Notes under the pieces: model-generated | Database searches by the model: none | The model's input: the letters and a program-made list of their open reading frames with translations, nothing else | Told to the model about the DNA's origin: nothing | Made by a program: the position numbers and the translations under genes | Shown: one piece after another, positions 45,774 through 55,855 of the stretch | Layout of the letters: each line of letters starts with the position of its first letter | Numbering within the stretch: position 1 is the first letter of the stretch | DNA from: Limanda limanda | Lineage: Eukaryota > Chordata > Actinopteri > Pleuronectiformes > Pleuronectidae | DNA length: 64,000 nucleotides | Reading direction: 5' to 3' | Assembly (NCBI RefSeq): GCF_963576545.1 | Contig: NC_083637.1 | Location: 22,710,507 to 22,774,506 of the forward strand

Positions 45774-46494
45774 GATCAGTGAAGACACTCCAGAAGATAA
45801 TCCAGATGCTTGTCTTGTCTTTTGTCTCGTCCGAGGAATTTCCTGAGAGTTTATTGAATAAAGTAAAGAAACATCAGGTCAATTATTCAGTGAGATGTTC
45901 AGAGAATGTAGGGTTTTGAGATTGATTCTCTTCTTCTCCTCAGTATCCTTCCCTGTTAAACACATAAATATGTAATAATGGCATTGTTTTCAGCTTATTC
46001 ATTTACAAAACTTAACATTTTTATGATAAGACAGCATAGGTAATAATTCACATATAATTGTGCAATTCAACAGTAAGATATATGAATAAATATCAGCGTT
46101 AAACCTTGTCCACGTGTGATGGTTTTCATTAAAGATATTTACCAATAAATTCAAAATTTCCAACAAAACTCGAGGAAACTTACTTTTCAACCAGACGTCC
46201 ACTGATTGTCGGAGTGTCGCTGATCCTTTGTGTGTTTCTTGGTGGTACAGTTGTGTGATGCGACTAAGTTGGTGGCTTTCTTCTGTTATGACTGGGCAGC
46301 TTGTCTCTCTGGATGTCATACACAGGGGTGTGGGAGGCCAGCACTCAGTAATACTGCATTCTAAATACATATACACACACACACACACGCGCACATAGAT
46401 AGTTATGCCAAAAATGACAGCACAAGGACACTTTGTTTCAGACATTGTTGATTGCAACCATGTTGTCATTTGTTGGTGTTGAATTTGCCAGACT
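45774..46494. other. Claudin upstream region, no further gene seen
   Basis: About 720 bp between the claudin start and the first GIMAP-array repeat. It contains a short (AC)n tract at 46,374-46,388. No coding exon or clear promoter motif was identified. Confidence 0.45.
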
Positions 46495-46912
46495 GAGGCA
46501 AAGGATGAAAAGCAGAAGGACAAAGTTGATTAGAAGCATATAGATATTTACTATACTGACTATTTTGACCATAGAGTGTTTATAGAGATTGACGCTGCGT
46601 ATCCAATTCATCCCACCATGAAGAAATGAAGCCATATATCCGATATAGGAACGCTGCCATCTTGTGCAGTAGTGATGAGGGGATGTAGTGACTTATCTCA
46701 GTCTCCGGACTCAGCTGTCAATCAATTCCCCTCATTTTCATAACATCTGTTGAGATATATTCATTATGTACTCAGATGTAATGCTGTATTGTAATATGTA
46801 TATATGGTTACGCCACAAGATGGCGCCAAGGTACAGGCTATAAGAGCCAACTTGCTATATGTTAGTGCGTCAGTTAAAAGTAGCTCTGACCGTGAGACTG
46901 ATGTGTCAGCAG

Positions 46913-47973
46913 TAGGGCTGCAACCAATGACTATTCTGATAGTCGATTAGTCACCGATTATTGAAACGATTAATCGACTAATCGGATTATGAATGACACA
47001 AATTCTCAATAGCTATTATTTAGCAAGCAGCTTTTAAATTTAGCTTGAGGTTGTTCAAGGCATGTGATGACTGAAAATAAAGACAATAAAGATAGATACT
47101 TCATTATAAAAAATGTCTTTTAATAAACTTTGCTGCATATAAGGGTACTGTTGACACAAAAGCAAAGAAAAATCAAGTTTTTGTCCATTTAAAACCAAGG
47201 ACAGGCAAAGTGCTAATAAAAATGTTTTATTTAAATTTAAGTTTCCCTTTTTACTGTGAACCAAGAACAGGCCAAGTGCTGGTACTAAAAATAAATTAAA
47301 AATCAAGTATCCATTTTTCGTGTTAACAAAAAAGGACAGGGAAAATAACATTAATAAAAACATAAACAAACGAAACTACAGTCTTCTTCAGACTAAATCA
47401 TGTTGATTAAAACAAGACGTTTGTCAGGGAATAGGATAATATTTCGCTTTTAAACTCGTTAAAAAAAAGTTTAAACCATATTTTTGTAATGGATTCTAGA
47501 ATCCTGCGCGCAGGTATATACGTGTATATATAACATCTGACAGAGGCGAGTCCGCATCGTCTCCGTTACGATGCGGACTCGCCTCCTCCTCACATGCGCG
47601 TGTCCTGCTGCCCTCGAGAGCAGGTCCGCTGTACAGATACTGAAGGTAGTTTTTCTCGGGCCATGTTAAGAGTGAAGTTCTCCCGAACTTTTTACTTACT
47701 GGTGCACGACTGCGCGCGGCAGCGGACGCCGACATTGGTCCATGTTTCGTCGCTATTGCACATGCGCGACTTTCAGAGATAGGAAGGGAGCGAGATGGCT
47801 CACTCCTCAGCTACTTCCATCAGCACCTCCGGTAAAACAACGTTTAGTTCCGCTGCGCGGCACGAGAAACACGCGCTATGACGTCACCAACGAATCATCG
47901 ACGGGTAAATTCGTCGGCGACTATTTTGGTCATCGATTTTTGTCGACGACGTCGACTAATCGTTGCACCCCTA
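46913..47973. mobile_element. Non-autonomous hAT nested in the copia 5' LTR
   Basis: 1,061 bp, starting TAGGGCTGCAACC and ending GTTGCACCCCTA (imperfect inverted termini TAGGG-S-TGCAAC), with a perfect 8-bp target duplication GTCAGCAG (46,905-46,912 and 47,974-47,981). The intact 3' LTR shows the empty site, with GTCAGCAG present once. Sub-terminal words TCGATTAGTC/GACTAATCG are repeated and inverted at both ends. No transposase frame. Three imperfect copies, about 65 bp each, of a CAAGT...GGACAGG...AATAAAAA unit fill 47,160-47,370. Confidence 0.9.
47543..47585. other. Perfect 17-bp hairpin inside the nested hAT
   Basis: GAGGCGAGTCCGCATCG, a 9-nt loop TCTCCGTTA, then the exact reverse complement. 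GC-rich and CpG-rich. Confidence 0.9.
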
Positions 47974-48083
47974 GTCAGCAGCCTGCTAATAAATACGCCA
48001 ACGACGGCTAAAGATAACGCCATCATTTATTCTTTCCTCCGGATGCAACGGTAGCTGTAGCAATAGTGCAACACAACTCAACA

Positions 48084-48100
48084 GGTTATGGGCCCAGGAG
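48084..48100 (+). promoter_or_regulatory. Copia primer-binding site (half tRNA-iMet type)
   Basis: GGTTATGGGCCCAG directly abuts the LTR and is complementary to CTGGGCCCATAACC, the anticodon stem-loop of eukaryotic initiator tRNA-Met. Drosophila copia is known to prime from a cleaved initiator tRNA-Met half in the same region, unlike most LTR elements, which use the tRNA 3' end. Confidence 0.85.
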
Positions 48101-48185
48101 TCGTTCAAAGAAAAGTTTAACAGTTAGAAAGTCGCAACGAACCGCGTGCTAACGGGCAGCTAGCTACGGAGAAGAGCAAGCTTGC

Positions 48186-51100
48186 ATGATGGAACACCGA
48201 GGGACGAGCAGGTTGCCTCGACCGACATTCGACGGAGATGAGACCAAATATGAGATTTGGGAAACCAAAATGCTGGGATATCTCCATTTGAATGGACTAA
48301 AGGACACTGTTCTGAGAGAACCGACGTCAGAACGAGACATAGCAGCAGATGCAGGTAAAAATGCTGATGCATATGCAGAGCTAATTTTACTGTTGGATGA
48401 TAAAAGCCTCTCACTAGTTATGAGGGATGCACCTAATGAAGGAAGAAAAGCTCTGAAAATATTGAGAGAGTATTATGCAGGGAGGGGAAAGCCCCGTATA
48501 ATCAACTTGTACACCACGTTAACATTGCTTCAGAAGGCAAACCATGAAAGCATAATGGACTATATCATCAGAGCAGAAACCGCCATCACAGCGCTGAGGA
48601 ACGCGGGTGAAACGTTAGGAGACGGACTGCTAGTGGCTATGGTTTTAAAAGGACTGCCTGAGAGTTTTAAGCCATTTGCAATACATGTGGCCCACACGGA
48701 CGATAACATCACGTTTGCAGAATTCAAGACTAAACTACGAAGTTTTGAAGAAACAGAGAAGATGAACGCAGCTGAGTCGAGCGACAGCGTGATGAAGACT
48801 CAAGGGAAAAGAGGAAGGCGTCCAGCCGAAACAGTCGCCCGCGGCTGGATCAAAGAAGACACAGAAATGTTATGTTTCAAGTGTGGCATCAAAGGCCACA
48901 GAGCGAGAGCGTGTCGACAGAAGACATGGTGTAGTTTTTGCAGAAGTGACACCCACAAAGATGCAACGTGCAGGCGTAAGGACAAACAAGATGGTGTGAG
49001 TAAAGTCTCAGAAGATGCCGACGAGGACTACGCGTTCACCGTGAGAGACGGAGGAACCAGAACCCAGCAGCAGCCGGCACGCAGCATCCAGGATAGAGGT
49101 CTGATGGTGGACACTGGAGCTACCTCTCATGTCATCACTGACATAACAGTTTTCAAGAGTTTCGACAGCGCGTTCAGGCCAGAAACGCACATTGTCGAGC
49201 TGGCAGACGGCACCCGGTGCAGCGGGATAGCTCAGCGGAGGGGGAATGCTGAGGTTTCCCTCATCGACAGCACGGGACAGCGACGAAAGGCGACACTGAG
49301 AGACGCTTTGTTCGTGCCGTCATATCCCCAGAGCATCTTCTCGGTGAAGGCAGCTACTACGAGTGGAGCTACGGTTGTCTTCAAAGAAGATAAAGATGTC
49401 CTTATAACCAGAGGAGGTACCAGATTTAACATTCATGTGTATGGAAAGCTGTATTATTTACATACTGAATCTGAATCTAATGATAAATGTAATGCCTGTC
49501 ACGACATACAGACATGGCATGAAATATTAGGCCACTGTAACTATGACGATGTTCTTAAGTTGCAAAATGTTGTTGTAGGTATGCAGATCAAAGGCAAAAT
49601 GAGTAGGCCGGAACAAGAGTGTGAGGTGTGTATTCAGGGAAAGTTTGCTCAAACCAGAAATAGGGACCCTGATACCAGAGCAAAGGCTCCCTTACAGATG
49701 GTACACACAGATCTTGCAGGTCCCGTAGCCACTGAGTCGAGAGATGGTTACAAATATGTGCAATCATTTACTGATGACTACTCAAGTGCAGTATTTGTTT
49801 ATTTTCTAAAGAAGAAAAGTGACACAGTACAGGCTACAGCAAAGTTCCTAGCAGATATATCCCCTTATGGGAAGGTGAGGTGCATCAGATCCGACAATGG
49901 AACAGAGTTTACATGTAGTGATTTCCAAGCACTGTTGATGAAGAATAAGATCAGACATGAAACGTCAGCTCCTTATTCCCCACACCAGAACGGAACAGCA
50001 GAGAGGGGTTGGCGTACTCTTTTTGAGATGGGTAGGTGCATGATAGTTGAAAGTGCACTACCAAAGCAGCTATGGCCCTACGCTGTACAAACAGCAGCAA
50101 TGGTACGGAACAGATGTTTTAACAGACGTACAGGGCAGACTCCTTATGAGCTGCTAACAGACAAAAAGCCCAATGTATCCAAAATGCAAAAGTTTGGGTC
50201 TGTATGTTACACGTACAAACAGAGCAAAGGGAAGCTTGATTCCAGATGTGATCAGGGGCATTTTGTAGGTCACGACAAGAACAGCCCAGCGTATTTGGTG
50301 TATCATCCAGATACAAACAAAGTACAAAAACACAGACTAGTAAAGTTTGTGAGCAAGTCAGCTGTGGAAAAACAAACACAGACAGGTGAGCCAGATCCAA
50401 GTGATAGCTATGATGACACTGTGAGACCCAGGACTAGTGGAACCACGCAGGAGGTCAGTAGGAGTACAGAAAATGCTCCAGAGTCAAGTGTGACAAGTGG
50501 TGAACCAGAGAGTAGAAGGTATCCAACTAGAGAAAGAAGGACGCCGAGTCACTTAAATGACTTCATAACTGAAAACTGTGTTAGTGATGCGGTTCATATC
50601 ACAGTAGACTACTGCTGTAGAGCGGTGTGTGGCATTCCACAGACATTTGGGGAGGCAATGGAGTCAGATAACTCAAAAGAATGGGCAAAAGCCATGGATG
50701 AGGAAATCCAATCCTTAGACGAGAACAAGACCTTTACCCCGACAGCACTGCCAATAGGCAAGGAAACAGTGGGGGGTAGATGGGTTTACGCCATCAAGAC
50801 TGATGTAGATGGGAGAGACAAATACAAAGCAAGGTTTGTGGCCAAGGGTTACAGCCAAAGAATGGGAGTAGACTATGGGGAGACGTTTTCACCCACGGCA
50901 GACATGACGAGTATAAGAGTGGTGCTACAAAAAGCTGCACAGGAGAATTTACTCCTCCACCAAATGGACGTGAAAACTGCGTACTTGCACGCGCCCATAG
51001 ATTATGAGATCTACATCAATCCACCAGAGGGTTATGAAGAAAAAGAGGGTATAGTTTATAAGCTAGAGAAATCCCTTTACGGTCTTAAACAGTCCGGCCG

Positions 51101-52166
51101 AAATTGGAATAGGATTTTGCACAATTGCCTAACTGAGGATGGATTCACACAAAACCCAGCCGTCCACTGTGTTTATGCCAAAGAGTCAAATGAAGGGAAG
51201 GTGATCATAATCACCTGGGTCGATGACTTGATCATTGCAGCAAGCAATGAAGAGAGACTGAAAAAGGTGAAAGAGATGCTCGCAGAAAAGTTTAAGATGA
51301 AAGATTTAGGAAAACTCAAACATTTTCTGGGTATTGATTTCAGTCAATCAGATGGATGTGTAAAGATGTCACAGGAAAGATACACTAATAAGATACTACA
51401 GCGTTTTAATATGCAAGATTGTAGGACCAGAGAAACACCCTGTGAGCAGAAGCTAGAGTATACTGAAGATGCAGTGAAGATGGAAGATGTCAGGATGTAC
51501 AGGGAGGCTGTTGGTAGTCTTATATACTTGACTACTTGTAGCAGACCGGATTTAAGTTTTGTGGTGAGCAGATTATCACAGTACTTTGCTGAGCCTACAG
51601 AGGAGCAGTGGGTCACTGTGAAGCATGTTTTAAGGTATCTCAAAGGCACTGCAGAGAAAGGGTTAAGCTTTAAGAGAAACGACAGTGAGGAGCTAGGTAT
51701 ACAAGCCTACAGTGATGCTGACTGGGCGGCTGATACCAGTGACAGACGCAGTACCACAGGATACTGTGTCAGTCATAGTCAGAACAGCTCTCTAGTCTCG
51801 TGGAAGACTAGAAAACAACCCACAGTTGCGCTATCAACCTGCGAGGCAGAATACATGGCACTGGCTTCCACTATACAGGAGTGTCTATACCTGGAGCAGT
51901 TACTAGGGGGTATAGATAACTACAATTACACACAAACTATTGTACATGAGGACAATCAGGGGACAATAGCTCTTGCCAAAAACCCTGTACACAGACAGAG
52001 GTGTAAACACTTTGACATAAAGTACCACTTTATCAGGTCAACTGTGATTGAGGGAAGGGTGATTTTGATGTATTGTTCTACTGATGACATGGTTGCTGAT
52101 GTAATGACCAAACCTGTAAATAAGTTGAAACTGAAGAAGTTTGCAAATGCTCTTTTTGGAGATTGA
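48186..52166 (+). CDS. Copia gag-pol polyprotein, intact
   Basis: 1,326 codons without a stop. The N-terminal ~200 residues are a Gag-like region. Two CCHC zinc knuckles follow (C230-x2-C-x4-H-x4-C, then a second about C249). The aspartic protease motif D309-T-G-A comes next, and the integrase has an HHCC-type zinc module (WHEILGH...CEVC) and the catalytic triad D509, D570, E606 with the 35-residue DD35E spacing. The reverse transcriptase has D928 in QMDVKTAYLHA and W1011-V-D1013-D1014. RNase H acidic residues are at D1177, E1222 and D1256. The order integrase before reverse transcriptase is diagnostic of Ty1/copia. The catalytic motifs all look intact. The RT box reads WVDD where YVDD is most common in copia elements. 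Two adjacent ATGs open the frame; I take the first. Gag and Pol share one frame, so no frameshift is needed. Confidence 0.95.
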   Translation: MMEHRGTSRLPRPTFDGDETKYEIWETKMLGYLHLNGLKDTVLREPTSERDIAADAGKNADAYAELILLLDDKSLSLVMRDAPNEGRKALKILREYYAGRGKPRIINLYTTLTLLQKANHESIMDYIIRAETAITALRNAGETLGDGLLVAMVLKGLPESFKPFAIHVAHTDDNITFAEFKTKLRSFEETEKMNAAESSDSVMKTQGKRGRRPAETVARGWIKEDTEMLCFKCGIKGHRARACRQKTWCSFCRSDTHKDATCRRKDKQDGVSKVSEDADEDYAFTVRDGGTRTQQQPARSIQDRGLMVDTGATSHVITDITVFKSFDSAFRPETHIVELADGTRCSGIAQRRGNAEVSLIDSTGQRRKATLRDALFVPSYPQSIFSVKAATTSGATVVFKEDKDVLITRGGTRFNIHVYGKLYYLHTESESNDKCNACHDIQTWHEILGHCNYDDVLKLQNVVVGMQIKGKMSRPEQECEVCIQGKFAQTRNRDPDTRAKAPLQMVHTDLAGPVATESRDGYKYVQSFTDDYSSAVFVYFLKKKSDTVQATAKFLADISPYGKVRCIRSDNGTEFTCSDFQALLMKNKIRHETSAPYSPHQNGTAERGWRTLFEMGRCMIVESALPKQLWPYAVQTAAMVRNRCFNRRTGQTPYELLTDKKPNVSKMQKFGSVCYTYKQSKGKLDSRCDQGHFVGHDKNSPAYLVYHPDTNKVQKHRLVKFVSKSAVEKQTQTGEPDPSDSYDDTVRPRTSGTTQEVSRSTENAPESSVTSGEPESRRYPTRERRTPSHLNDFITENCVSDAVHITVDYCCRAVCGIPQTFGEAMESDNSKEWAKAMDEEIQSLDENKTFTPTALPIGKETVGGRWVYAIKTDVDGRDKYKARFVAKGYSQRMGVDYGETFSPTADMTSIRVVLQKAAQENLLLHQMDVKTAYLHAPIDYEIYINPPEGYEEKEGIVYKLEKSLYGLKQSGRNWNRILHNCLTEDGFTQNPAVHCVYAKESNEGKVIIITWVDDLIIAASNEERLKKVKEMLAEKFKMKDLGKLKHFLGIDFSQSDGCVKMSQERYTNKILQRFNMQDCRTRETPCEQKLEYTEDAVKMEDVRMYREAVGSLIYLTTCSRPDLSFVVSRLSQYFAEPTEEQWVTVKHVLRYLKGTAEKGLSFKRNDSEELGIQAYSDADWAADTSDRRSTTGYCVSHSQNSSLVSWKTRKQPTVALSTCEAEYMALASTIQECLYLEQLLGGIDNYNYTQTIVHEDNQGTIALAKNPVHRQRCKHFDIKYHFIRSTVIEGRVILMYCSTDDMVADVMTKPVNKLKLKKFANALFGD

Positions 52167-52250
52167 TATGTGTATGACAGAGGTTCACATTCATTCTGTT
52201 TTACTGTGTTTCTTTTGCTTGAAGTATAGCAACCTGAGTTCAAGTGGGGG

Positions 52251-52517
52251 TGTTGAGATATATTCATTATGTACTCAGATGTAATGCTGTATTGTAATAT
52301 GTATATATGGTTACGCCACAAGATGGCGCCAAGGTACAGGCTATAAGAGCCAACTTGCTATATGTTAGTGCGTCAGTTAAAAGTAGCTCTGACCGTGAGA
52401 CTGATGTGTCAGCAGCCTGCTAATAAATACGCCAACGACGGCTAAAGATAACGCCATCATTTATTCTTTCCTCCGGATGCAACGGTAGCTGTAGCAATAG
52501 TGCAACACAACTCAACA
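52251..52517 (+). repeat. Copia 3' LTR
   Basis: 267 bp, TG...CA bounded, with TATAAG at about 52,342-52,347 and AATAAA at 52,422-52,427. By eye identical to the 5' LTR outside the nested hAT. Confidence 0.95.
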
Positions 52518-52522
52518 ACATC

Positions 52523-53443
<921 letters not shown>

Positions 53444-53468
53444 ATGATGCCTTTAAGCACAACCAAAG
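53444..53468 (+). CDS. GIMAP gene A exon 1
   Basis: 25 nt, ATGATGCCTTTAAGCACAAC then CAAAG, followed by GTGAGT. The same exon occurs at 59,528-59,552 in unit 2. Confidence 0.75.
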
Positions 53469-55855
53469 GTGAGTCGACTTTTGCTGAGTGATATATGCAG
53501 TCTTCGTCCTGTGAGCTGACAGTGGTGTATAAAGTACTTGAAAGCCATACTTGACTAAAAGTACAGATATCTTACCTGAAAGTGACTCCGGTAAAAGTAA
53601 AAGTCACCCGTCAGAAAATGACTAGAGTAAAATCTTAAATGGGACATATTATGCCCATTTTATCACAAGTTGATATGGTTCCTTGTGGTCTTAATGAAAT
53701 GTCTGTAACATATTTTGGTCAAAATACCACAAGGATCATTTAAATCAGCACCTTTTTACCCTGTCTAAAACAGCCCTCCTCAGATTTACCTGTTTTGAGT
53801 GCCTATTCCTTTAAAAGCTAATGAGCCAAGGCCATGTAAGAGAGACTCCCGTTTCACTTGTGACGAGAGAATGATAACGAAGCGCATTCTCAGTCACTCA
53901 AGCATGACATCTCTGACTTAGAGGAACCATAACAAATCGCGGGAGATGTTTTCTTCCAGAGTTTTTGGGTCGGTAGACATGCCAGATACCCAAATTAACG
54001 TGTAGAAGCACTACAAAGTGGAATTTTCATAATATTTCCCCTTTAAAGTAGCTCATATTAATTGTACTTAAGTATCAATAGTATCTGGTGTTAATATGTA
54101 CTTAAGTACCAAAAGTAAAAGTGCTTTTATAGTAGGCCTATACAGACACAAAACAACCCAAAATTGTTCTCTTCAGGATTTATTTCAACTGACTGAAAAA
54201 TTAAAACAACAATATACATATAATGTTTAATTTTACAATTTGGAACCTCAGATGCTGAGGTTCAAATAGTATTGGACTAGTGCATCTGAACTTCTAGAGA
54301 CAACAAAGAATCAACACAACAGAATAAACAAGTGCCTCTGGCGTCTACCTAAGAACACTAATAGACCAAAGTATAACCACTAAAAAAATCTGTAAATATC
54401 ACTAAACATGGACCTTTCATCAGTAGCAAGAATGATACACAATGCCCCTTATGATAACTCAGCAAAGGAAAACAAGATCTAGGCACACAAAACAAGATAG
54501 TTTCTCTTTTGTTAGCATGCACTGTGCTAGTACAAAGAAGAAAAAAATCACTGGACACAGTCTAGTTTTGCTGCCAAATGTCAGACCGAATAATAAAGAC
54601 TGAACTGAACCGAGCTCCTGCATGAGCACCTGGATAATTCTAAAGGGAATAAATGGATGGGGAATGTGCTCGCATTGATTAAGCCCTCCCCTCTGTACAC
54701 ACATCTCTACTACCCATTGGATGGTTTGGTGAGGTGCTCAGATCAGCCCTGCCAGAGTTGGTCATGGCCCTGGCGGAGCGCCGAGAAGACAATCTCTAGA
54801 GAGTCAGGTCTAATCGTCTTAAAAGTGAAACTCGTAACAAGGTTTCTGAAGGTGAACCTAGGGAGGGATCATTACTGGTACAGCCTGATGATCCGGTCCG
54901 GCGGCAAACACGCCGCCGGACCTGCACATCTCCCGAGGCAGCGGGCCCGCGAGTGAGCAAGAGAGAGGTGCGCCGTGCTCAAGTAACGAGCCAGTTTTGA
55001 GAATATGCGAAGTAGAAAGTACAGAAATTTGTGTTCAAATGTAGCTGGTAAAAGTTAGAGCCAAATCCACTGTTTCCGAACTGTATCTCTGTCTTTTCTT
55101 CGACAGGCATCAGCTCTCCAGATGTCAGCAACCTGAGGATTGTTCTGCTGGGGAAGACTGGATCAGGAAAGAGCTCCACAGGCAACACCATCCTGGGACT
55201 ACAGAAGTTTGAGACAAAGCCCCTCTCTCTGTCATCTGTGACAGCTCAGTGCAAAATAGAAACAGGGCACTTTGATGAAAGAACCGTGAGTGTTATTGAC
55301 ACCCCTGGGGTTTTTGATACATCGATGACAGAGCTCAAGTTGAAAAGTGAAATAGAGAATGTTATCGCACTGTCTCTCCCAGGACCCAATATCTTCCTGC
55401 TAGTGATGAGATTGGATGCACGGTTCACAAAGGAAGAGAAGAGTACTGTGAATTGGATCAAGGAGCACTTTGGTGAGGAAGCCAACAAGTACACGATGGT
55501 GCTTTTCACCAGGGGTGATCAACTCAAAGGAGGGTCAGTTGAGAGCGTTTTAGGAGAATGTCCTGAACTCAGGGAGCTCATCAGTGACTGCAAAGCTGGC
55601 TACATGGTGTTCGACAACACCTGCATGGAAAATCGCACTCAGGTGGCTGATCTCATTGAAAAAATAGACAAGACAGTGCAATTGAATGGAAGCTATTACA
55701 CCAGCAGCATCTACGAAGAGGTGCAGAGGAAGAGGACAAACAAGGATTGGCGGGAGGGTTTCATTAAAACAGCACGCACTGTCGGCACTCACCTGGTGAC
55801 GGCAGCAGCTGTTGTTGGGGTCGTATATGTAAAAGTTCCTCGATTCAAGCGGTGA
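53444..55855 (+). CDS. GIMAP/AIG1-family GTPase, gene A (two exons)
   Basis: Exon 1 (53,444-53,468) encodes MMPLSTTK and one nucleotide; exon 2 (55,107-55,855) encodes the rest. Joined, they give 257 residues. Donor AAAG|GTGAGT and acceptor TTCTTCGACAG fit, and the split codon is restored. The AIG1 domain begins ISSPDVSNLRIVLLG. Motifs are P-loop GKTGSGKS (24-31), a conserved Thr at 54, DTPG (73-76), the GIMAP box LSLPGPNIFLLV...RFTKEE (97-119), TRGD (143-146) and VFDN (176-179). GIMAP proteins are membrane-associated GTPases of lymphocytes that oligomerise on GTP and influence cell survival; the fish genes are numerous and their roles poorly known. Relative to gene B, the tail lacks about 15 codons of the hydrophobic segment and ends early at a TGA, after which a matching LysPro-rich frame continues. 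It is probably still functional as a GTPase, but membrane attachment may differ. Confidence 0.85.
53639..54042. mobile_element. TTAA-flanked MITE inside the hAT (unit 1)
   Basis: Ends ATGGGACATATTATG and CATAATATTTCCCCT are near-inverted and flanked by TTAA on both sides (53,635-53,638; 54,043-54,046), the target used by piggyBac-type elements. About 404 bp with no coding capacity. Confidence 0.55.
54668..54874 (+). pseudogene. 18S rRNA 3'-end fragment (unit 1)
   Basis: It aligns with the last ~220 nt of vertebrate 18S rRNA: GCTCGCATTGATTAAG, TGTACACAC, ATTGGATGGTTTGGTGAGG, GGCCCTGGCGGAGCGCCGAG, CTCGTAACAAGGTTT, GGTGAACCTAGGGAGGGATC then ATTA, the rRNA 3' terminus. It is diverged, with the segment after GAAGACAATC scrambled, so it is not a functional rRNA. 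Confidence 0.85.
54875..54985 (+). pseudogene. Probable ITS1 fragment following 18S end (unit 1)
   Basis: GC-rich sequence (CCGGTCCGGCGGCAAACACG then CCGCCGGACC, and GGCAGCGGGCCCGCGAG) follows the 18S 3' end without a break, as ITS1 does in rDNA. ITS1 is poorly conserved, so the call rests on position and composition. Confidence 0.5.
55107..55855 (+). CDS. GIMAP gene A exon 2
   Basis: It carries the whole GTPase domain. The exon starts after a pyrimidine-rich acceptor and ends at TGA (55,853-55,855). Confidence 0.9.

Larger units (their letters stand above)
46748..48083 (+). repeat. Copia 5' LTR, interrupted by a hAT element
   Basis: 267 bp of LTR (46,748-46,912 and 47,982-48,083) with a 1,061-bp hAT plus its 8-bp duplication inside. 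A TATAAG box sits at about 46,839-46,844, roughly 70 bp upstream of the hAT. The AATAAA signal of the LTR follows the hAT, so transcripts started here would read through it. Confidence 0.93.
46748..52517 (+). mobile_element. Full-length Ty1/copia LTR retrotransposon
   Basis: It has direct LTRs starting TGTTGAGATATATTC and ending CACAACTCAACA, and a 5-bp target duplication ACATC (46,743-46,747 and 52,518-52,522). Directly after the 5' LTR is a primer-binding site matching the anticodon arm of initiator tRNA-Met. One uninterrupted gag-pol frame spans 48,186-52,166, and a short purine tract GTGGGGG precedes the 3' LTR. Without the nested hAT the element is about 4.7 kb. The domain order PR-INT-RT-RH places it in Ty1/copia (Pseudoviridae). 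The LTRs read as identical once the hAT is removed, so the insertion is very recent. Confidence 0.95.
53520..55056. mobile_element. hAT-like element in GIMAP A intron, right end lost
   Basis: It starts CAGTGGTGTATAAAGTACTT exactly as in unit 2 (59,640) and aligns through the rDNA segment. It stops at AAGTTAG, where unit 2 continues for about 100 bp to its TIR. No target duplication can be matched here. Confidence 0.6.

Noticed and set aside
45786..45788. Upstream claudin start adding five residues
   Set aside because: The codon is GTG; the ATG at 45,771-45,773 gives the canonical N-terminus and residue numbering.
54657..54956. Frames across the rDNA segments (also 60,835-61,074)
   Set aside because: They translate 18S/ITS1 sequence and are not proteins.
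55238..55240. Start of GIMAP gene A at this codon
   Set aside because: The codon is GTG and lies after the P-loop; the upstream frame through a splice acceptor plus exon 1 gives the full domain. The same applies to 61,480 in gene B.
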